Assembly (NCBI GenBank): GCA_028278245.1
Contig: JANQEQ010000139.1
Coordinates: 1-40,690, forward strand
Origin: Phycisphaerales bacterium
GTDB taxonomy: Bacteria > Planctomycetota > Phycisphaerae > Phycisphaerales > SM1A02
DNA: 40,690 nucleotides
Reading direction: 5' to 3'
Every line of letters starts with the position of its first letter. The first letter of the stretch is position 1. Positions 7,988-17,307 of this stretch are shown here, in pieces. A program made the translations under genes and the position numbers. The notes under the pieces are model-generated. The model saw nothing but the letters and a program-made list of their open reading frames with translations. It had not been told where the DNA came from and did no database searches.

Positions 7988-9922
7988 TCAATGTGTTGAC
8001 ACAACTGAGTTAACCTTTTGCCGGATCGATGCTGCCCGCTCGTGCATTCCAGCTTCATCCAGTACCGATGCATACATGTAACCGATCTGATACCAGTTGC
8101 TCATGCGCGCAAAGATCCCCGCTCTCGTCTCAGGTTTTTCGATCTGTGACCAGGCGCGATCATAGAGCATCAGCAGTCGTCGACCATCCTGTTTATCACG
8201 CAGAATCTTTTCAGCCTCGCGCAATGCGCTGATCACAAACGGTCCGGCATTGGTGTAGCGATTGATGATATCCTCATAACATTGCCCGACCTTTTCAATA
8301 TCGCCATTCTCACGCCACATGCTTGCCTGGTTCATGCGCACGGTGGCGGCAAGGTCATGTCGATGCGAGAAGTGACCAAAGGCTGCGTTCCAGAGTCGAT
8401 TCTGTTCCTCCACATCCCCCACAGTCTCGATCATCGGCGTGACAATCGACAGATAAAAGTCCGGATACCATCGGCCGCAGAGTCGATGAACAACCGTCGC
8501 CCACTTCTTTTTATCATCCAGTGACAAACAACCCTCCGCACTCAGATCGCGCACAGTCGTCCATCCGTCCCGATAGCCGGGGCACGCCCGCAATCCTACT
8601 TCGAGCAGCGCAAGCTCATGTTTCAGCGTCGGCTCGCGCAAACGTTTGGATTCATTTTCGATGGGCGAGGGCGGCATAAACGGCTCCCCTGATTGTTCGA
8701 CTTTCACCAGACGATGTGCAGCATCAGTGACCGCAGCAGCAAAATGTCGATCAAGTTCATCGGCATGTACGAATTCAGCCATCAACGACACGTGGCTGTC
8801 CGGGATGCTTTGTCTCGTCTGCGGATCATGGATAACTCCGCGCACACCTTGATACTCGGGATAGCGACCGGTGTTGAAGTTCCACCATGCCCGCCGACCA
8901 TCCGTTTCGAGAAAACCCACCCAGGCATGGCTCGCATTAGCTGATTGACCACGCGTGTACGTCGTAGGTACACCGATCGACTTACCGATTGTTACTGCGA
9001 AGTATGCCTGATCGGCGCACACGCCGCCATAGTGCAGAATATTCGGCAGATTCCACCCCGCCACGGTTACTTTCTTCGGCTGACCCTTGCGAACATGATC
9101 GTAGTCATAATCTATGTCGAAGAAACGTGCGCCAACATTCCGATCTCCCGCATAACGATCCAGTGCCCAAACCATATCGTCAATCGTCGCTGCACAATCG
9201 ACGACATACATGAGCAACTCCGCAGGGACGTCACGAAGGCCAAAGAACATGCGCTTTTCATTGAAGGTGTAGTAGTCAAACAGCACGAGTGGATCCGGAG
9301 CTCGAGCGCTGTTCTCGTTCACCGTCCTTATGACGTATTCGTCATGCACGATGCAAAGCGCAGCTGTCAGAGTTGCGTACCGATCCAGCTTGTCTCCGCG
9401 CGCTTGCCGCAATCGTTCGAGTATTGCAAAGACTTTTTCCGGCTGGTCGTACTTCGGCTTCATGGCAAATATCAGCGATCGAGCCAGATGGGGATTTGCC
9501 CGAAGATACTGGAGCATTGAAATTCGGTATTTTTCATCTGCCTTTGCGAGTTGCGAAACTAACCGCCGCGCGCAAGCTGCATCCCGAAATAACATCCTGT
9601 CCCGGTCTTGAGCAAATGCGATCACCTGGTCAAAACTCTGTGAGAGTGCTTCTTCAGCTTTGGCGAAATCATGATCCTTTTCAAGCTGATCGAGCGTCTG
9701 TGAGATCGTTTCGCAGATTACTGTGTCGAGCTTTGGCTTCGTTCTCTTCCTGCCGCCACGTCCTTGTTCTGCCGGAACCCATGAAGTACATACCAGCAGC
9801 ACAACCACAACAAAAATGAATAGCCTGATGCGCGAGGCGCACAACCAATTCCATCTCCATCTCTTTGGGCGAAGGTTTTTTACTCTACTTGAACGAAAGA
9901 TCAGAAATATAGAACTCTGCAT
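7988..9922 (-). CDS. Exported transglutaminase-like (papain-fold) protein with helical C-terminal repeats
   Basis: The frame is open to 10006. ATG 9922 (644 residues) is used. TTG 9844 is an attractive alternative, because GGAG lies ten bases upstream and it gives a compact signal peptide (RIRLFIFVVVVLLVC). In the 644-residue numbering, the transglutaminase-like core has Cys302 in YGGVCADQAYFAVTIGKSIG and His332 in NASHAWVGF, followed by RAWWNFNTGRYPEY. The third catalytic position appears to be Asn rather than Asp. Residues ~450-640 look like TPR-type helical repeats (GDIEKVGQCYEDIINRYTNA). Such proteins occur outside the cytoplasm in planctomycetes; peptidase or cross-linking activity is possible but not shown. 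No dockerin-like tail is present. The next gene downstream on the same strand (the beta-grasp gene) starts 200 bp further. Confidence 0.75.
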   Translation of the reverse strand: MQSSIFLIFRSSRVKNLRPKRWRWNWLCASRIRLFIFVVVVLLVCTSWVPAEQGRGGRKRTKPKLDTVICETISQTLDQLEKDHDFAKAEEALSQSFDQVIAFAQDRDRMLFRDAACARRLVSQLAKADEKYRISMLQYLRANPHLARSLIFAMKPKYDQPEKVFAILERLRQARGDKLDRYATLTAALCIVHDEYVIRTVNENSARAPDPLVLFDYYTFNEKRMFFGLRDVPAELLMYVVDCAATIDDMVWALDRYAGDRNVGARFFDIDYDYDHVRKGQPKKVTVAGWNLPNILHYGGVCADQAYFAVTIGKSIGVPTTYTRGQSANASHAWVGFLETDGRRAWWNFNTGRYPEYQGVRGVIHDPQTRQSIPDSHVSLMAEFVHADELDRHFAAAVTDAAHRLVKVEQSGEPFMPPSPIENESKRLREPTLKHELALLEVGLRACPGYRDGWTTVRDLSAEGCLSLDDKKKWATVVHRLCGRWYPDFYLSIVTPMIETVGDVEEQNRLWNAAFGHFSHRHDLAATVRMNQASMWRENGDIEKVGQCYEDIINRYTNAGPFVISALREAEKILRDKQDGRRLLMLYDRAWSQIEKPETRAGIFARMSNWYQIGYMYASVLDEAGMHERAASIRQKVNSVVSTH

Positions 9923-10102
9923 GATCCACAGTGTACCGCCCACACATGACAAATTGAACACTCTTATTCTGAAAAGACACCATATTCCAGTTCGCCAATC
10001 CTGCATAAAAGCAAGTACAAGCCTTGCTAATCTGATCTCAGCAGAGAATGGGAGCCAGACGTGGTGTCGATGAATAGCCCGTGATTTCGTAATTGAATAT
10101 CC

Positions 10103-10149
10103 AAAAAATGAAAAATCACCCTTAGTCGTAATGTTCCTCCCAAGGGTGA
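10103..10149 (-). terminator. Rho-independent terminator for the 10211-11296 gene
   Basis: Read leftward, an 8-bp stem TCACCCTT/AAGGGTGA (arms 10142-10149 and 10116-10123) is followed by TTTTTCATTTTTT. It lies about 60 bp past the stop codon of the minus-strand gene. Confidence 0.8.
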
Positions 10150-10210
10150 CGATTTGTAGTATTAACTATGTGTGGTATACAAATCTAGCATTTCATTTAT
10201 CAAATCACGA

Positions 10211-11296
10211 TCAATCACATGCTCCCCACAGTCCGAGGATGGCAAAGATATCATCGATGTTAACCATACCATCACCAGTCAGATCAGCCGGGCAGGGATC
10301 AACTACGGGCACGTCGAAATCAAAGTCGCTCAATTCTACGCATCCCTTGAGGATGCTGTTGGAATCGAAGTTTTCGCCACTGACGATGATGCTGTAGCTG
10401 TACCCGGTATGGACAGTGAACTCGATACTACCTGCGAAAGAAAATGGAGCACTCACATCCTGGTATTCGACGAGGTCGACAACCTCAACACCATTCGGGC
10501 CGTTTACTTCAATCCGAAGAGCACCATAGGACTCAAAGAACGAATGGGAACCATTCCAGCTCCAATCGAATTCGACTGTACCATCATCGGGGGTAGGTGC
10601 GGTATAGGAGGCTTCTCGATACGGCACGCCGCCACCACCAAGATCAACATCGTAACACAGTCGCGCCGTGTCTGCGGTTTCGAGCAGCGCTTCTACACCG
10701 AGCGTTGCGCTGCTTCCGGTTGCTGTGGACCACATCGACGCGATGTAATCCTCACCGAGACCGAACTGATTGCTGTCTGATAGCATGCAGAAGTTGTCAA
10801 TTTTGATCGAGCCGTAGAATGATCCGGAGGAGTCGTAATTCTCACCGCTTACGATCAGGCCGAAATCGTAACCTTCGTGGACAGCAATGCTCGCGCTGCC
10901 TGCATGATCAAAGGAGGAAGGGGTGTCATAGTATGAGATGAGGTCGATAACCTCAGTTCCCCCCGGACCATCAATGAACATCTGCAAACCGCCGTATGAC
11001 ATATGCCACGCATGAAAACCGGTCCAGTTCCAGTCGAATCCGACGTGCCCATCAGCGGCAGCCGTCACAGAATAGGTACCCGACCAAGGATCGACGGGGC
11101 CGGGTCCGTTGTCATAGGTGAGCAATAACTGCTCTGGGAGTGCCTCGATGGATGTAACGCCATCTGCAATTCCCGATTGAGACCAGTTGTTGAGTCCCCA
11201 GTCACCGGCAAACTCATCGGCGAGAACATCTGAAGTGAGGGGAGCACCAACGACCGACACGGCGGTCATTACTAACATTGTCGTGTTGTTAAACAT
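10211..11296 (-). CDS. Exported two-module protein with single dockerin-like tail
   Basis: 361 residues. The start is supported by AAAGGAAAG before the ATG. A signal peptide covers ~1-26 (MLVMTAVSVVGAPLTSDVLA). The mature protein is an internal duplication: unit 1 (~30-170) and unit 2 (~185-328) share DWxWxGxHxxxxSYGxL, then a DGPGG or NGPNG turn with EVxDLxxYxD, then a GY preceding IVSGENxDS and a final xxFxGxxxxxDF. Both look like beta-sandwich modules, possibly ligand- or carbohydrate-binding, but no named family is recognised. The C-terminus (~335-361) is one Cys-bounded EF-hand-like repeat, DLTGDGMVNIDDIFAILG. The gene has its own terminator and is divergent from the sigma-factor gene at 11455. 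The function is unknown. Confidence 0.75.
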   Translation of the reverse strand: MFNNTTMLVMTAVSVVGAPLTSDVLADEFAGDWGLNNWSQSGIADGVTSIEALPEQLLLTYDNGPGPVDPWSGTYSVTAAADGHVGFDWNWTGFHAWHMSYGGLQMFIDGPGGTEVIDLISYYDTPSSFDHAGSASIAVHEGYDFGLIVSGENYDSSGSFYGSIKIDNFCMLSDSNQFGLGEDYIASMWSTATGSSATLGVEALLETADTARLCYDVDLGGGGVPYREASYTAPTPDDGTVEFDWSWNGSHSFFESYGALRIEVNGPNGVEVVDLVEYQDVSAPFSFAGSIEFTVHTGYSYSIIVSGENFDSNSILKGCVELSDFDFDVPVVDPCPADLTGDGMVNIDDIFAILGLWGACD

Positions 11297-11454
11297 AAAC
11301 TTTCCTTTCTGTCTGTTTGTTATCTTGATAAAGTGATCAAGTGATCAGGTGAGGTCGGCATAGCGCCGTCAGAATGAAACACGACAAAAGTTAAACCTGC
11401 GCCTCATATAAACTCTATATTTCTTTTAATACACTCATCCCGTATTATGCAGGT

Positions 11455-12048
11455 ATGGCGGTGACGGGAAATTCAGGATCTGGGAAGCTTGATATCACGC
11501 GTATTCTTAAACACTGGTCTGCGGGTGATCGGGATGCGGCGCAAAGGTTGGCACCGCTGGTCTACGAGGACATGTACACAATTGCAAGAAGTTATTTCGC
11601 GCGCCAGCAGCCCGGCCACACACTTCAGCCTACTGCTATCGTCAACGAGACATACCTTAAGCTCCTGAATCAAACCAGTATCAAGGTATCGGATCGCAAG
11701 CACTTCCTTGCACTCGCTGCAAAAATTATGCGCCAGTTGCTCGTGGATCATGTCCGCACGAAGCGGCGTGAGAAACGAGGCGCGAACTGGGACCGTATCA
11801 GTCTCAGTGCAGTTGACGATCCAAAGCATGATCAAAACATAGATTTATTAATATTGGATGAGGCGCTGAAGGAACTTTCGTCGTTTGATGAGAGGAAGAT
11901 GGCTCTTGTCGAGCTTCGTTTCTTTGCGGAGATGAGTCTTGAGGAGGCGGCTGACGTCCTTGGAATTTCGCGCGCAACGGCCTCGCGAGAATGGCGATTC
12001 ACCCGCGCATGGCTAAGCCGCAAAGTCGGTGACGTAGAAGGATCGTGA
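11455..12048 (+). CDS. ECF-type RNA polymerase sigma factor (TIGR02999-like)
   Basis: 197 residues. Region 2 lies at ~30-100: LAPLVYEDMYTIARSYF, then HTLQPTAIVNETYLKLL, then HFLALAAKIMRQLLVDHVR. Region 4 lies at ~130-190, with the helix-turn-helix EEAADVLGISRATASREW. The H-T-LQPTALVNEAYLRL-type signature is characteristic of the sigma-70 subfamily TIGR02999, typical of planctomycetes and often encoded next to Ser/Thr kinases. Its stop overlaps the kinase start as ATGA, so the two are co-translated. The likely role is to direct RNA polymerase to a small regulon under control of the kinase; the targets are unknown. No anti-sigma factor is adjacent. Confidence 0.9.
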   Translation: MAVTGNSGSGKLDITRILKHWSAGDRDAAQRLAPLVYEDMYTIARSYFARQQPGHTLQPTAIVNETYLKLLNQTSIKVSDRKHFLALAAKIMRQLLVDHVRTKRREKRGANWDRISLSAVDDPKHDQNIDLLILDEALKELSSFDERKMALVELRFFAEMSLEEAADVLGISRATASREWRFTRAWLSRKVGDVEGS

Positions 12049-14582
12049 TGAACCAGGCGCAATTTCAACGAATCCAGGAAATTTTCGATGAGGCATGCGA
12101 TCTGACGGACGAGGAGCAGGAAGCACTTTTAATCGAAACGTGTGGCGATGATTCCGAATTGCTCGAAGAGGTTCGTCAATTACTCGTGGAAGACTCGCAG
12201 CCTCATGCTGCCCTCAACCTTCCCCCACGCTATCACGTGGACTGCTTCGGTGATTCATTGAACGTCAATACGTCTGTTGCGATGCCCGCGCAAATCGGCC
12301 GGTATAACATCCGCGGAGTACTGGGGGAGGGTGGTATGGGTATCGTCTACGAAGCGGTGCAGAAGAATCCAGATCGTTCCGTCGCATTGAAGATCCTTCG
12401 CGGCGGCACGATTACCGGGCAATTCAGACACCGATTTGAACTGGAAGCGCGCGTTCTCGCCTTGTTGCAACATCCGGGCATCGGGCAGATCTACGAGGCA
12501 GGAACCGCCGAGACCGATCATGGCAGTCAACCCTATTTCGCCATGGAACTGGTACGGGGAGAGACGATTACTCAGTACGCCGACCGAATGGATCTCTCCG
12601 TTGTGCAGCGCATCGAGCTTATGTTGCAGGTGTGCGATGCTGTCCAATATGCACATCAAAAAGGCGTGATCCACCGTGATATCAAACCGGGCAATCTCCT
12701 TGTAGATGAACATGGCCACGTTCGGATCCTCGACTTCGGCGTCGCACGGCTTACCGATGCCGACCTGCAGATCACCATGCATCAGACTCGCACAGGGCAA
12801 CTCGTTGGCACACTGCCCTACATGAGCCCCGAACAAGTCGCAGGAACAATTGACGATCTGGACATACGGGCAGATGTGTATGCACTTGGTATCGTCCTTT
12901 ATGAGCTGCTCGCTGGGCAATTACCCCACGATCTATCGACTTCTTCAGTGTATGAGGCAACGCGTATCATACGCGACGATAAGCCTGTTCCATTAAGTCG
13001 CCTGAACCGATCACTCCACCGGGATGTCGAGACGATCGTGGGTAAGGCGCTGGAGAAGGACCGGGATCGGCGCTATGGATCAGCGGCGGAGCTTGCTGCG
13101 GATCTTCAACGATATCTCTACCACAAACCGATCATGGCACGACCACCATCGACGATGTACGTGCTCTCTCGCTTCGTACGGCGTAATCCAGTGATCGTTC
13201 TGTCCGTCGTGCTGATTGTAATGGTGTTGTTATCAGCAGCTGTTGTTTCACGGGTGCAGCTCGTCCGGGCTGTGCAAGCGGAAGCAGAAGCGACAGCCGT
13301 CTCGGGCTTCCTGCGTGAACTTTTTGAGGGTGTTACACCGGATGTCGCCGCTGGCGCTGACACAACAGTATTGCAAGGTATTCTCCAACAGGCTGCCATT
13401 GATGTCGACAATACACTCGCCGCGTATCCCGAATCACGCGCCGAGATCCATGAACTCGTTGGTATGGTCTATCACTCCATAGATGAGTACGAATCTTCTG
13501 AGCAACATCTGCTCACCGCAATCGACCTTTTTATGCAGTCAGTCGGTGAAGGAACTGCTCGCACCATGGAAGCACAGAACGAACTTGCGATCCTGTACAT
13601 CGACTGGCGCCGACACGACGATGCGCTACCCCTCCTTGAGTACCTCGCGGAGCGCCGACCACGGATCCTCGGGCCAACGCATATTTACGCGCTGGGTTCT
13701 CAGATCAACCTTGCCAACCAGTACAAGACGATGAGGAAATATCAAGAGGCCCGAGCGATCTACGAGAATGTGATTGAGATCGGATCGACTGTTCACGGCG
13801 AGTCACATCCGTATTTACTCAATGCACGAAGTGGTCTTTGCAATGTACTCGACACTCTCGGATATAGCGAAGAGTCGTTGCCGCATCGCCAACGCATCGT
13901 CGACATTCGTTCACGTGAATTCGGCCCGAATGATACTGCCACCCTTCGCGCGATGGGCAACCTCGGAGACACTCTGCGCTGCCTTGGCCGTTACGACGAC
14001 GCCATCTCACAGCTGGACGAGGCGATCCGGCGCGGTCGCTCGATCGGTGTAGATGAAAGCCGCAGCCAACAGATACGTTATTATCAGCTTGGCCATGTGT
14101 TTTATTGCGCCGAGCGCTTCGAAGATGCTGCAACGGTCTTCGAACATTTGGTTGCCATAAGACGGCGTGTGCTTGATGACTTCGATGCCCGCAAATGGAA
14201 ATCGATGTCCATGTTGGGCGAGTGTCTTCTCTTCTCACAGCGCTTTGCGGAGGCCGCAATCATTCTGGAAGAAGCGGCCACGGGAGAGGCTCGTGCGATC
14301 GGGGATACCATGACGCTATGCAAAACGCTGGGGCACCTCGCGTGGGCATTATACGAAACCGGCAAGTCTGATCAGGCCGTACAAAGAGCGACAGAGGCCT
14401 ATGAAATGGCGCAGCGACTCGGCAGTGAGAGTCGTTGCATGATGATCGGCAACTTTCTTGCAGAGCTTCACCATGCGCTGGGAAACACCAGGACCGCGTC
14501 CGAGATTTGTGCTCACCTGGGACTGGATGATTCTGTATTATCCCAGCCGCCCGCATTCATTCCCCAAACTTGCATTCGATAA
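12048..14582 (+). CDS. Transmembrane Ser/Thr protein kinase with C-terminal TPR sensor region
   Basis: 844 residues from ATG 12048 (GTG 12045 is also possible); AAGGA precedes it by seven bases. A short acidic N-terminal region (~1-60) comes first. The Hanks-type kinase domain (~85-355) has the glycine loop LGEGGMGIVYEA, VALK lysine, HRDIKPGN, DFG and an APE-like MSPEQ. One transmembrane helix sits at ~380-402 (VIVLSVVLIVMVLLSAAVV). About 420 residues follow with TPR-type repeats, for example in EARAIYENVIEIGSTVHGES. The topology suggests a cytoplasmic kinase and an exported TPR region, although planctomycete topology is not certain. All key catalytic residues are present, so it is predicted active. 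Coupling to the sigma gene suggests it phosphorylates or otherwise controls that sigma factor. Confidence 0.92.
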   Translation: MNQAQFQRIQEIFDEACDLTDEEQEALLIETCGDDSELLEEVRQLLVEDSQPHAALNLPPRYHVDCFGDSLNVNTSVAMPAQIGRYNIRGVLGEGGMGIVYEAVQKNPDRSVALKILRGGTITGQFRHRFELEARVLALLQHPGIGQIYEAGTAETDHGSQPYFAMELVRGETITQYADRMDLSVVQRIELMLQVCDAVQYAHQKGVIHRDIKPGNLLVDEHGHVRILDFGVARLTDADLQITMHQTRTGQLVGTLPYMSPEQVAGTIDDLDIRADVYALGIVLYELLAGQLPHDLSTSSVYEATRIIRDDKPVPLSRLNRSLHRDVETIVGKALEKDRDRRYGSAAELAADLQRYLYHKPIMARPPSTMYVLSRFVRRNPVIVLSVVLIVMVLLSAAVVSRVQLVRAVQAEAEATAVSGFLRELFEGVTPDVAAGADTTVLQGILQQAAIDVDNTLAAYPESRAEIHELVGMVYHSIDEYESSEQHLLTAIDLFMQSVGEGTARTMEAQNELAILYIDWRRHDDALPLLEYLAERRPRILGPTHIYALGSQINLANQYKTMRKYQEARAIYENVIEIGSTVHGESHPYLLNARSGLCNVLDTLGYSEESLPHRQRIVDIRSREFGPNDTATLRAMGNLGDTLRCLGRYDDAISQLDEAIRRGRSIGVDESRSQQIRYYQLGHVFYCAERFEDAATVFEHLVAIRRRVLDDFDARKWKSMSMLGECLLFSQRFAEAAIILEEAATGEARAIGDTMTLCKTLGHLAWALYETGKSDQAVQRATEAYEMAQRLGSESRCMMIGNFLAELHHALGNTRTASEICAHLGLDDSVLSQPPAFIPQTCIR

Positions 14583-14696
14583 GTACCATTGTGATGCTCA
14601 ATCATTCCGTCGGTTGACTCTCATACAAGATCATCACATTGATGATAGTATGGAATCATGGCTGGAAGGAGATCCGGTTCAGCGGAGTTCAGAGCG

Positions 14697-15290
14697 ATGT
14701 GTGATAAGGAACAATCACCGCCATCGTCCAACGAACACAGCAAAGACGTCCAGAGAGAACCTGTATTCCGGAGTTTTCTGCGCCATCCACTTCGACAGAC
14801 TTGGCGCGCGTTTCAGTATGTTGATGGAGCGTATCTGAGGGGGCATCCCGAGCTTGAGTTGTTCCCAACCCGGAAGCAGCGTCGACGGGCAATACGCCGG
14901 GCTGTCTCCAGGTTCCTGTGGCATCGGGCATTCTGGTGGGTGATTGTCAAGTCGATAGTGTTTGCTGTGCTGCTCGGGCTTGTTACCTTCATTTTGATTG
15001 CCGCGGTACAGTCGTGGTATCCGTTTTCTTTTCGTGCAGTGCTCCCGTGGACCACTATCCCATTAGCGCTCGTGATCATCGTTGTCGTAATTTTCGCAAA
15101 TCGGTGGTTGAGTCGTTGCATGCCGGAGCTTCTTCGGCGTGAGCTTCTCGATTGTGGTGTGCCGATTTGTACTACCTGTGGTTATCCACTCTTTGATCTG
15201 CCCGGTCCGGCCTGCCCTGAATGCGGCACTGACTTCGACGAGCGGGTACGCCAGATCCTGGCTCTCGATGTCCCGCAATCGAGTGAGTAA
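14697..15290 (+). CDS. Membrane protein with C-terminal zinc ribbon
   Basis: 197 residues from ATG 14697, chosen because GGAG lies nine bases upstream. ATG 14658 in the same frame would add 13 residues but lacks a ribosome-binding sequence. A basic N-terminal region is followed by two transmembrane helices (IVKSIVFAVLLGLVTFILIA and TIPLALVIIVVVIFA). A cytoplasmic-type zinc ribbon comes next, CTTCGYPLFDLPGPACPECG, with four Cys spaced as two CxxC knuckles. A second membrane protein (20761-21351) carries a closely similar ribbon on an unrelated body. It follows the kinase gene by about 115 bp on the same strand and may be co-transcribed. The function is unknown. Confidence 0.75.
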   Translation: MCDKEQSPPSSNEHSKDVQREPVFRSFLRHPLRQTWRAFQYVDGAYLRGHPELELFPTRKQRRRAIRRAVSRFLWHRAFWWVIVKSIVFAVLLGLVTFILIAAVQSWYPFSFRAVLPWTTIPLALVIIVVVIFANRWLSRCMPELLRRELLDCGVPICTTCGYPLFDLPGPACPECGTDFDERVRQILALDVPQSSE

Positions 15291-15406
15291 GGTTGCGGAA
15301 GAGAGTGCCGGCGGGGACAACGTCCACTTCGAACCGGTTGTGCCTCCCCCTGAATATCTGCGACTATGACGGGATCACCTGGATCTAAAACCAAAGGGAT
15401 GTAACA

Positions 15407-15745
15407 ATGAAATGGTATTTTGAAGTATTGCGCAAGTACGTCGTTTTTACCGGGCGAGCACGACTCAAAGAGTTCTGGATGTACGTGCTCATCAGTGTGG
15501 TGGTTCTTATTATGCTGAGCATTGTCAATGCGCTTGCGGGGGCTGACGTCCCGGCCCTTCCAGCGTATTACACATTGGCTGTACTGCTCCCGAGCCTTGC
15601 CGTGACGGTCCGGCGTCTTCACGACATCGACCGCAGCGGATGGTGGCTTCTGATCCTGCTCGTACCAATTCTGGGTGCCATCGTACTCCTGGTGTTTATG
15701 GCAGCGAAAGGCAGCGAGATGGCCAACCGGTACGGTACACCATAG
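15407..15745 (+). CDS. DUF805 family small membrane protein
   Basis: 112 residues. Start ATG is preceded by AAGGGA. It shows the standard DUF805 plan: an amphipathic start (WYFEVLRKYVVFTGRARLKEFW), transmembrane segments around VLISVVVLIMLSIVNAL and YTLAVLLPSLAVTVRRLHDIDRSGWW, then LLILLVPILGAIVLLVFMA. The RRLHDIDRSGWW motif is diagnostic. The family is a widespread inner-membrane protein of unknown role. It ends only 10 bp from the convergent, frameshifted metallo-beta-lactamase gene. Confidence 0.9.
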   Translation: MKWYFEVLRKYVVFTGRARLKEFWMYVLISVVVLIMLSIVNALAGADVPALPAYYTLAVLLPSLAVTVRRLHDIDRSGWWLLILLVPILGAIVLLVFMAAKGSEMANRYGTP

Positions 15746-15755
15746 ATGTCCAAGA

Positions 15756-16656
15756 TCAGTTCATACAGTCATAAACTAATCCCACCCAGGTATCAGCTTT
15801 CAACCACGATTGCCCGAAGTTCGAGTCATACTTCTTTGTTGGCTCTGCGGCAATGACTTCTTCACGTGTTTTCCCTTGCTCTTTGAGAGCGCGCACACTG
15901 TCGAGAACGGCGGCCAGCATTTCACGGTACTCCTTGAGTTGTGCCATATCTGCTATTGGCCCATGACCTGGAATGATTCTTGTCTCTTCATCCACTAACG
16001 TTAGCGCAAGATCACACGCTTGAACTATGCCGGACAATGAACCACCTGCGTTTTCGTCAATAAAAGGATACATACCATTGAACCAGGTATCCCCCATGTG
16101 CAAAACATTCGCCTTTCTGAAATAAACCAGGCAGTCACCATCAGTGTGCGCAGCAGGGACATGAATGACCTGCACCTCTTCGTTATTCCAGTGAAGTGTA
16201 AGCGAATCTGTAAAAGTAACCACAGGCAGTGCAGCAGGACGACTGGCAGGCACATCAACATCGATTGTAGAGATGTGTCTATCTTCTTTCATTAGCTCTC
16301 GTGTATTTTTCATGAGCTAGAATGATCGCGCCACCTTCAGCAAAGGCCTCGTTCCCTCCGACATGATCAAAGTGCCAGTGAGTATTTATGATGAGGCGGA
16401 TCGGAAGATCATTTACTTTTTTGATCTCGGCAGTCATTTTTTCCGCCAGTTGTTCATATCCGTCATCAACCAACAAGTTACCATTTCCACCAGTCAGCAA
16501 TGCAACATTCCCCCCACCTCCCATTAGTACGTATAAACTGTCGTTTAGACGAGTGGTTTGGATCTCTACCTTTGACCAATCTTGTGCCAACAGCGTGGTC
16601 GTTAATCCAATGATAACGAACAGAAATGACAATAATTGTTTTCTAATTTCGCACAC
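15756..16656 (-). pseudogene. Metallo-beta-lactamase-fold hydrolase interrupted by a one-base frameshift
   Basis: Two minus-strand frames together make one complete protein of about 300 residues. The first (16656-16279, GTG start with AAGG upstream) has a signal peptide ending at LLAQ and the metal motif THWHFDHVGG. The second (to 15756) holds the remaining ligands: the His of AAHTDGD, the Asp of HMGDTW and the His of IIPGHGP. They join where the coding strand reads CAT-GAAAAA-TAC (run of five T on the plus strand, 16306-16310). Removing one A restores AHENTRELMKED, the natural continuation. This is either a real inactivating indel, a homopolymer sequencing error, or, less likely, slippage. 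All predicted zinc ligands are intact, which favours a very recent mutation or an error. Substrate unknown. Confidence 0.8.
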
Positions 16657-16820
16657 TGTAGGTGCCTTTCATTTTTTCAAATATAATTGATAGAGTTACT
16701 TCACAATGCGAAATTATATTCTCACACGATAATTCTGAAGAGAGCAAATGATGCACCCTGCAGGAACAGATTCAAATATGGGTAATCGGCTCATGCTTCG
16801 TGTAATTCAAGAGGAGTATC

Positions 16821-17144
16821 ATGGATAACCTACCGTATACCGCTCGGTTTGTTGCAATGAACTGGGAATCGTCTACACCAAAGGTACGTCAAAAGCTCCA
16901 TCGCGTGGGCGATCAACAGTTGCGTGTAGTTGAATTTGAGAGGGGTTTAGAGCATCCAGCATGGTGCGAGCGTGGGCATATCGGGTACATCCTGCAGGGG
17001 AAGCTGGCGTTGGAGTTTGATGAAGAGACGCTTGAGTTTGGAGAAGGAGAGGGTTTCATTATTCCCGATGGGAAGGCAAACCGCCATCGACCGGTTCCCC
17101 TCACCGAACACGTCTTGTTGATTCTTTCTGAGCGAGTGTCCTGA
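16821..17144 (+). CDS. Small single-domain cupin protein
   Basis: 107 residues; GAGGAG precedes the ATG. A single cupin barrel has motif 1 around HPAWCERGHIGYILQGKLAL and motif 2 around GEGFIIPDGKANRHRP. His and Glu positions suitable for metal binding are partly present. Small stand-alone cupins include enzymes, sugar-binding proteins and regulators, and the role here cannot be assigned. It is divergent from the metallo-beta-lactamase gene across a 164-bp AT-rich spacer and has its own terminator. Confidence 0.8.
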   Translation: MDNLPYTARFVAMNWESSTPKVRQKLHRVGDQQLRVVEFERGLEHPAWCERGHIGYILQGKLALEFDEETLEFGEGEGFIIPDGKANRHRPVPLTEHVLLILSERVS

Positions 17145-17202
17145 TGAGCTTGTTATGATCGAGCTGCATGAGCACTCTTGAGCAATGAACCAGAGAGATC
17201 CG

Positions 17203-17220
17203 AACCTGTGACAGGTTTTT
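17203..17220 (+). terminator. Short hairpin terminator after the cupin gene
   Basis: AACCTG-tga-CAGGTT is followed by TTT (total T5 including the stem end). It lies 59 bp past the cupin stop. The stem is short (6 bp) but perfect. Confidence 0.55.
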
Positions 17221-17307
17221 CAGCGCCATGACCATCTCACCGGATTGCCGGGTTCTTACTATCGAGAGGTCGCTTGATGCGCCGGTAAAATAATGGAACA
17301 CATGGGA

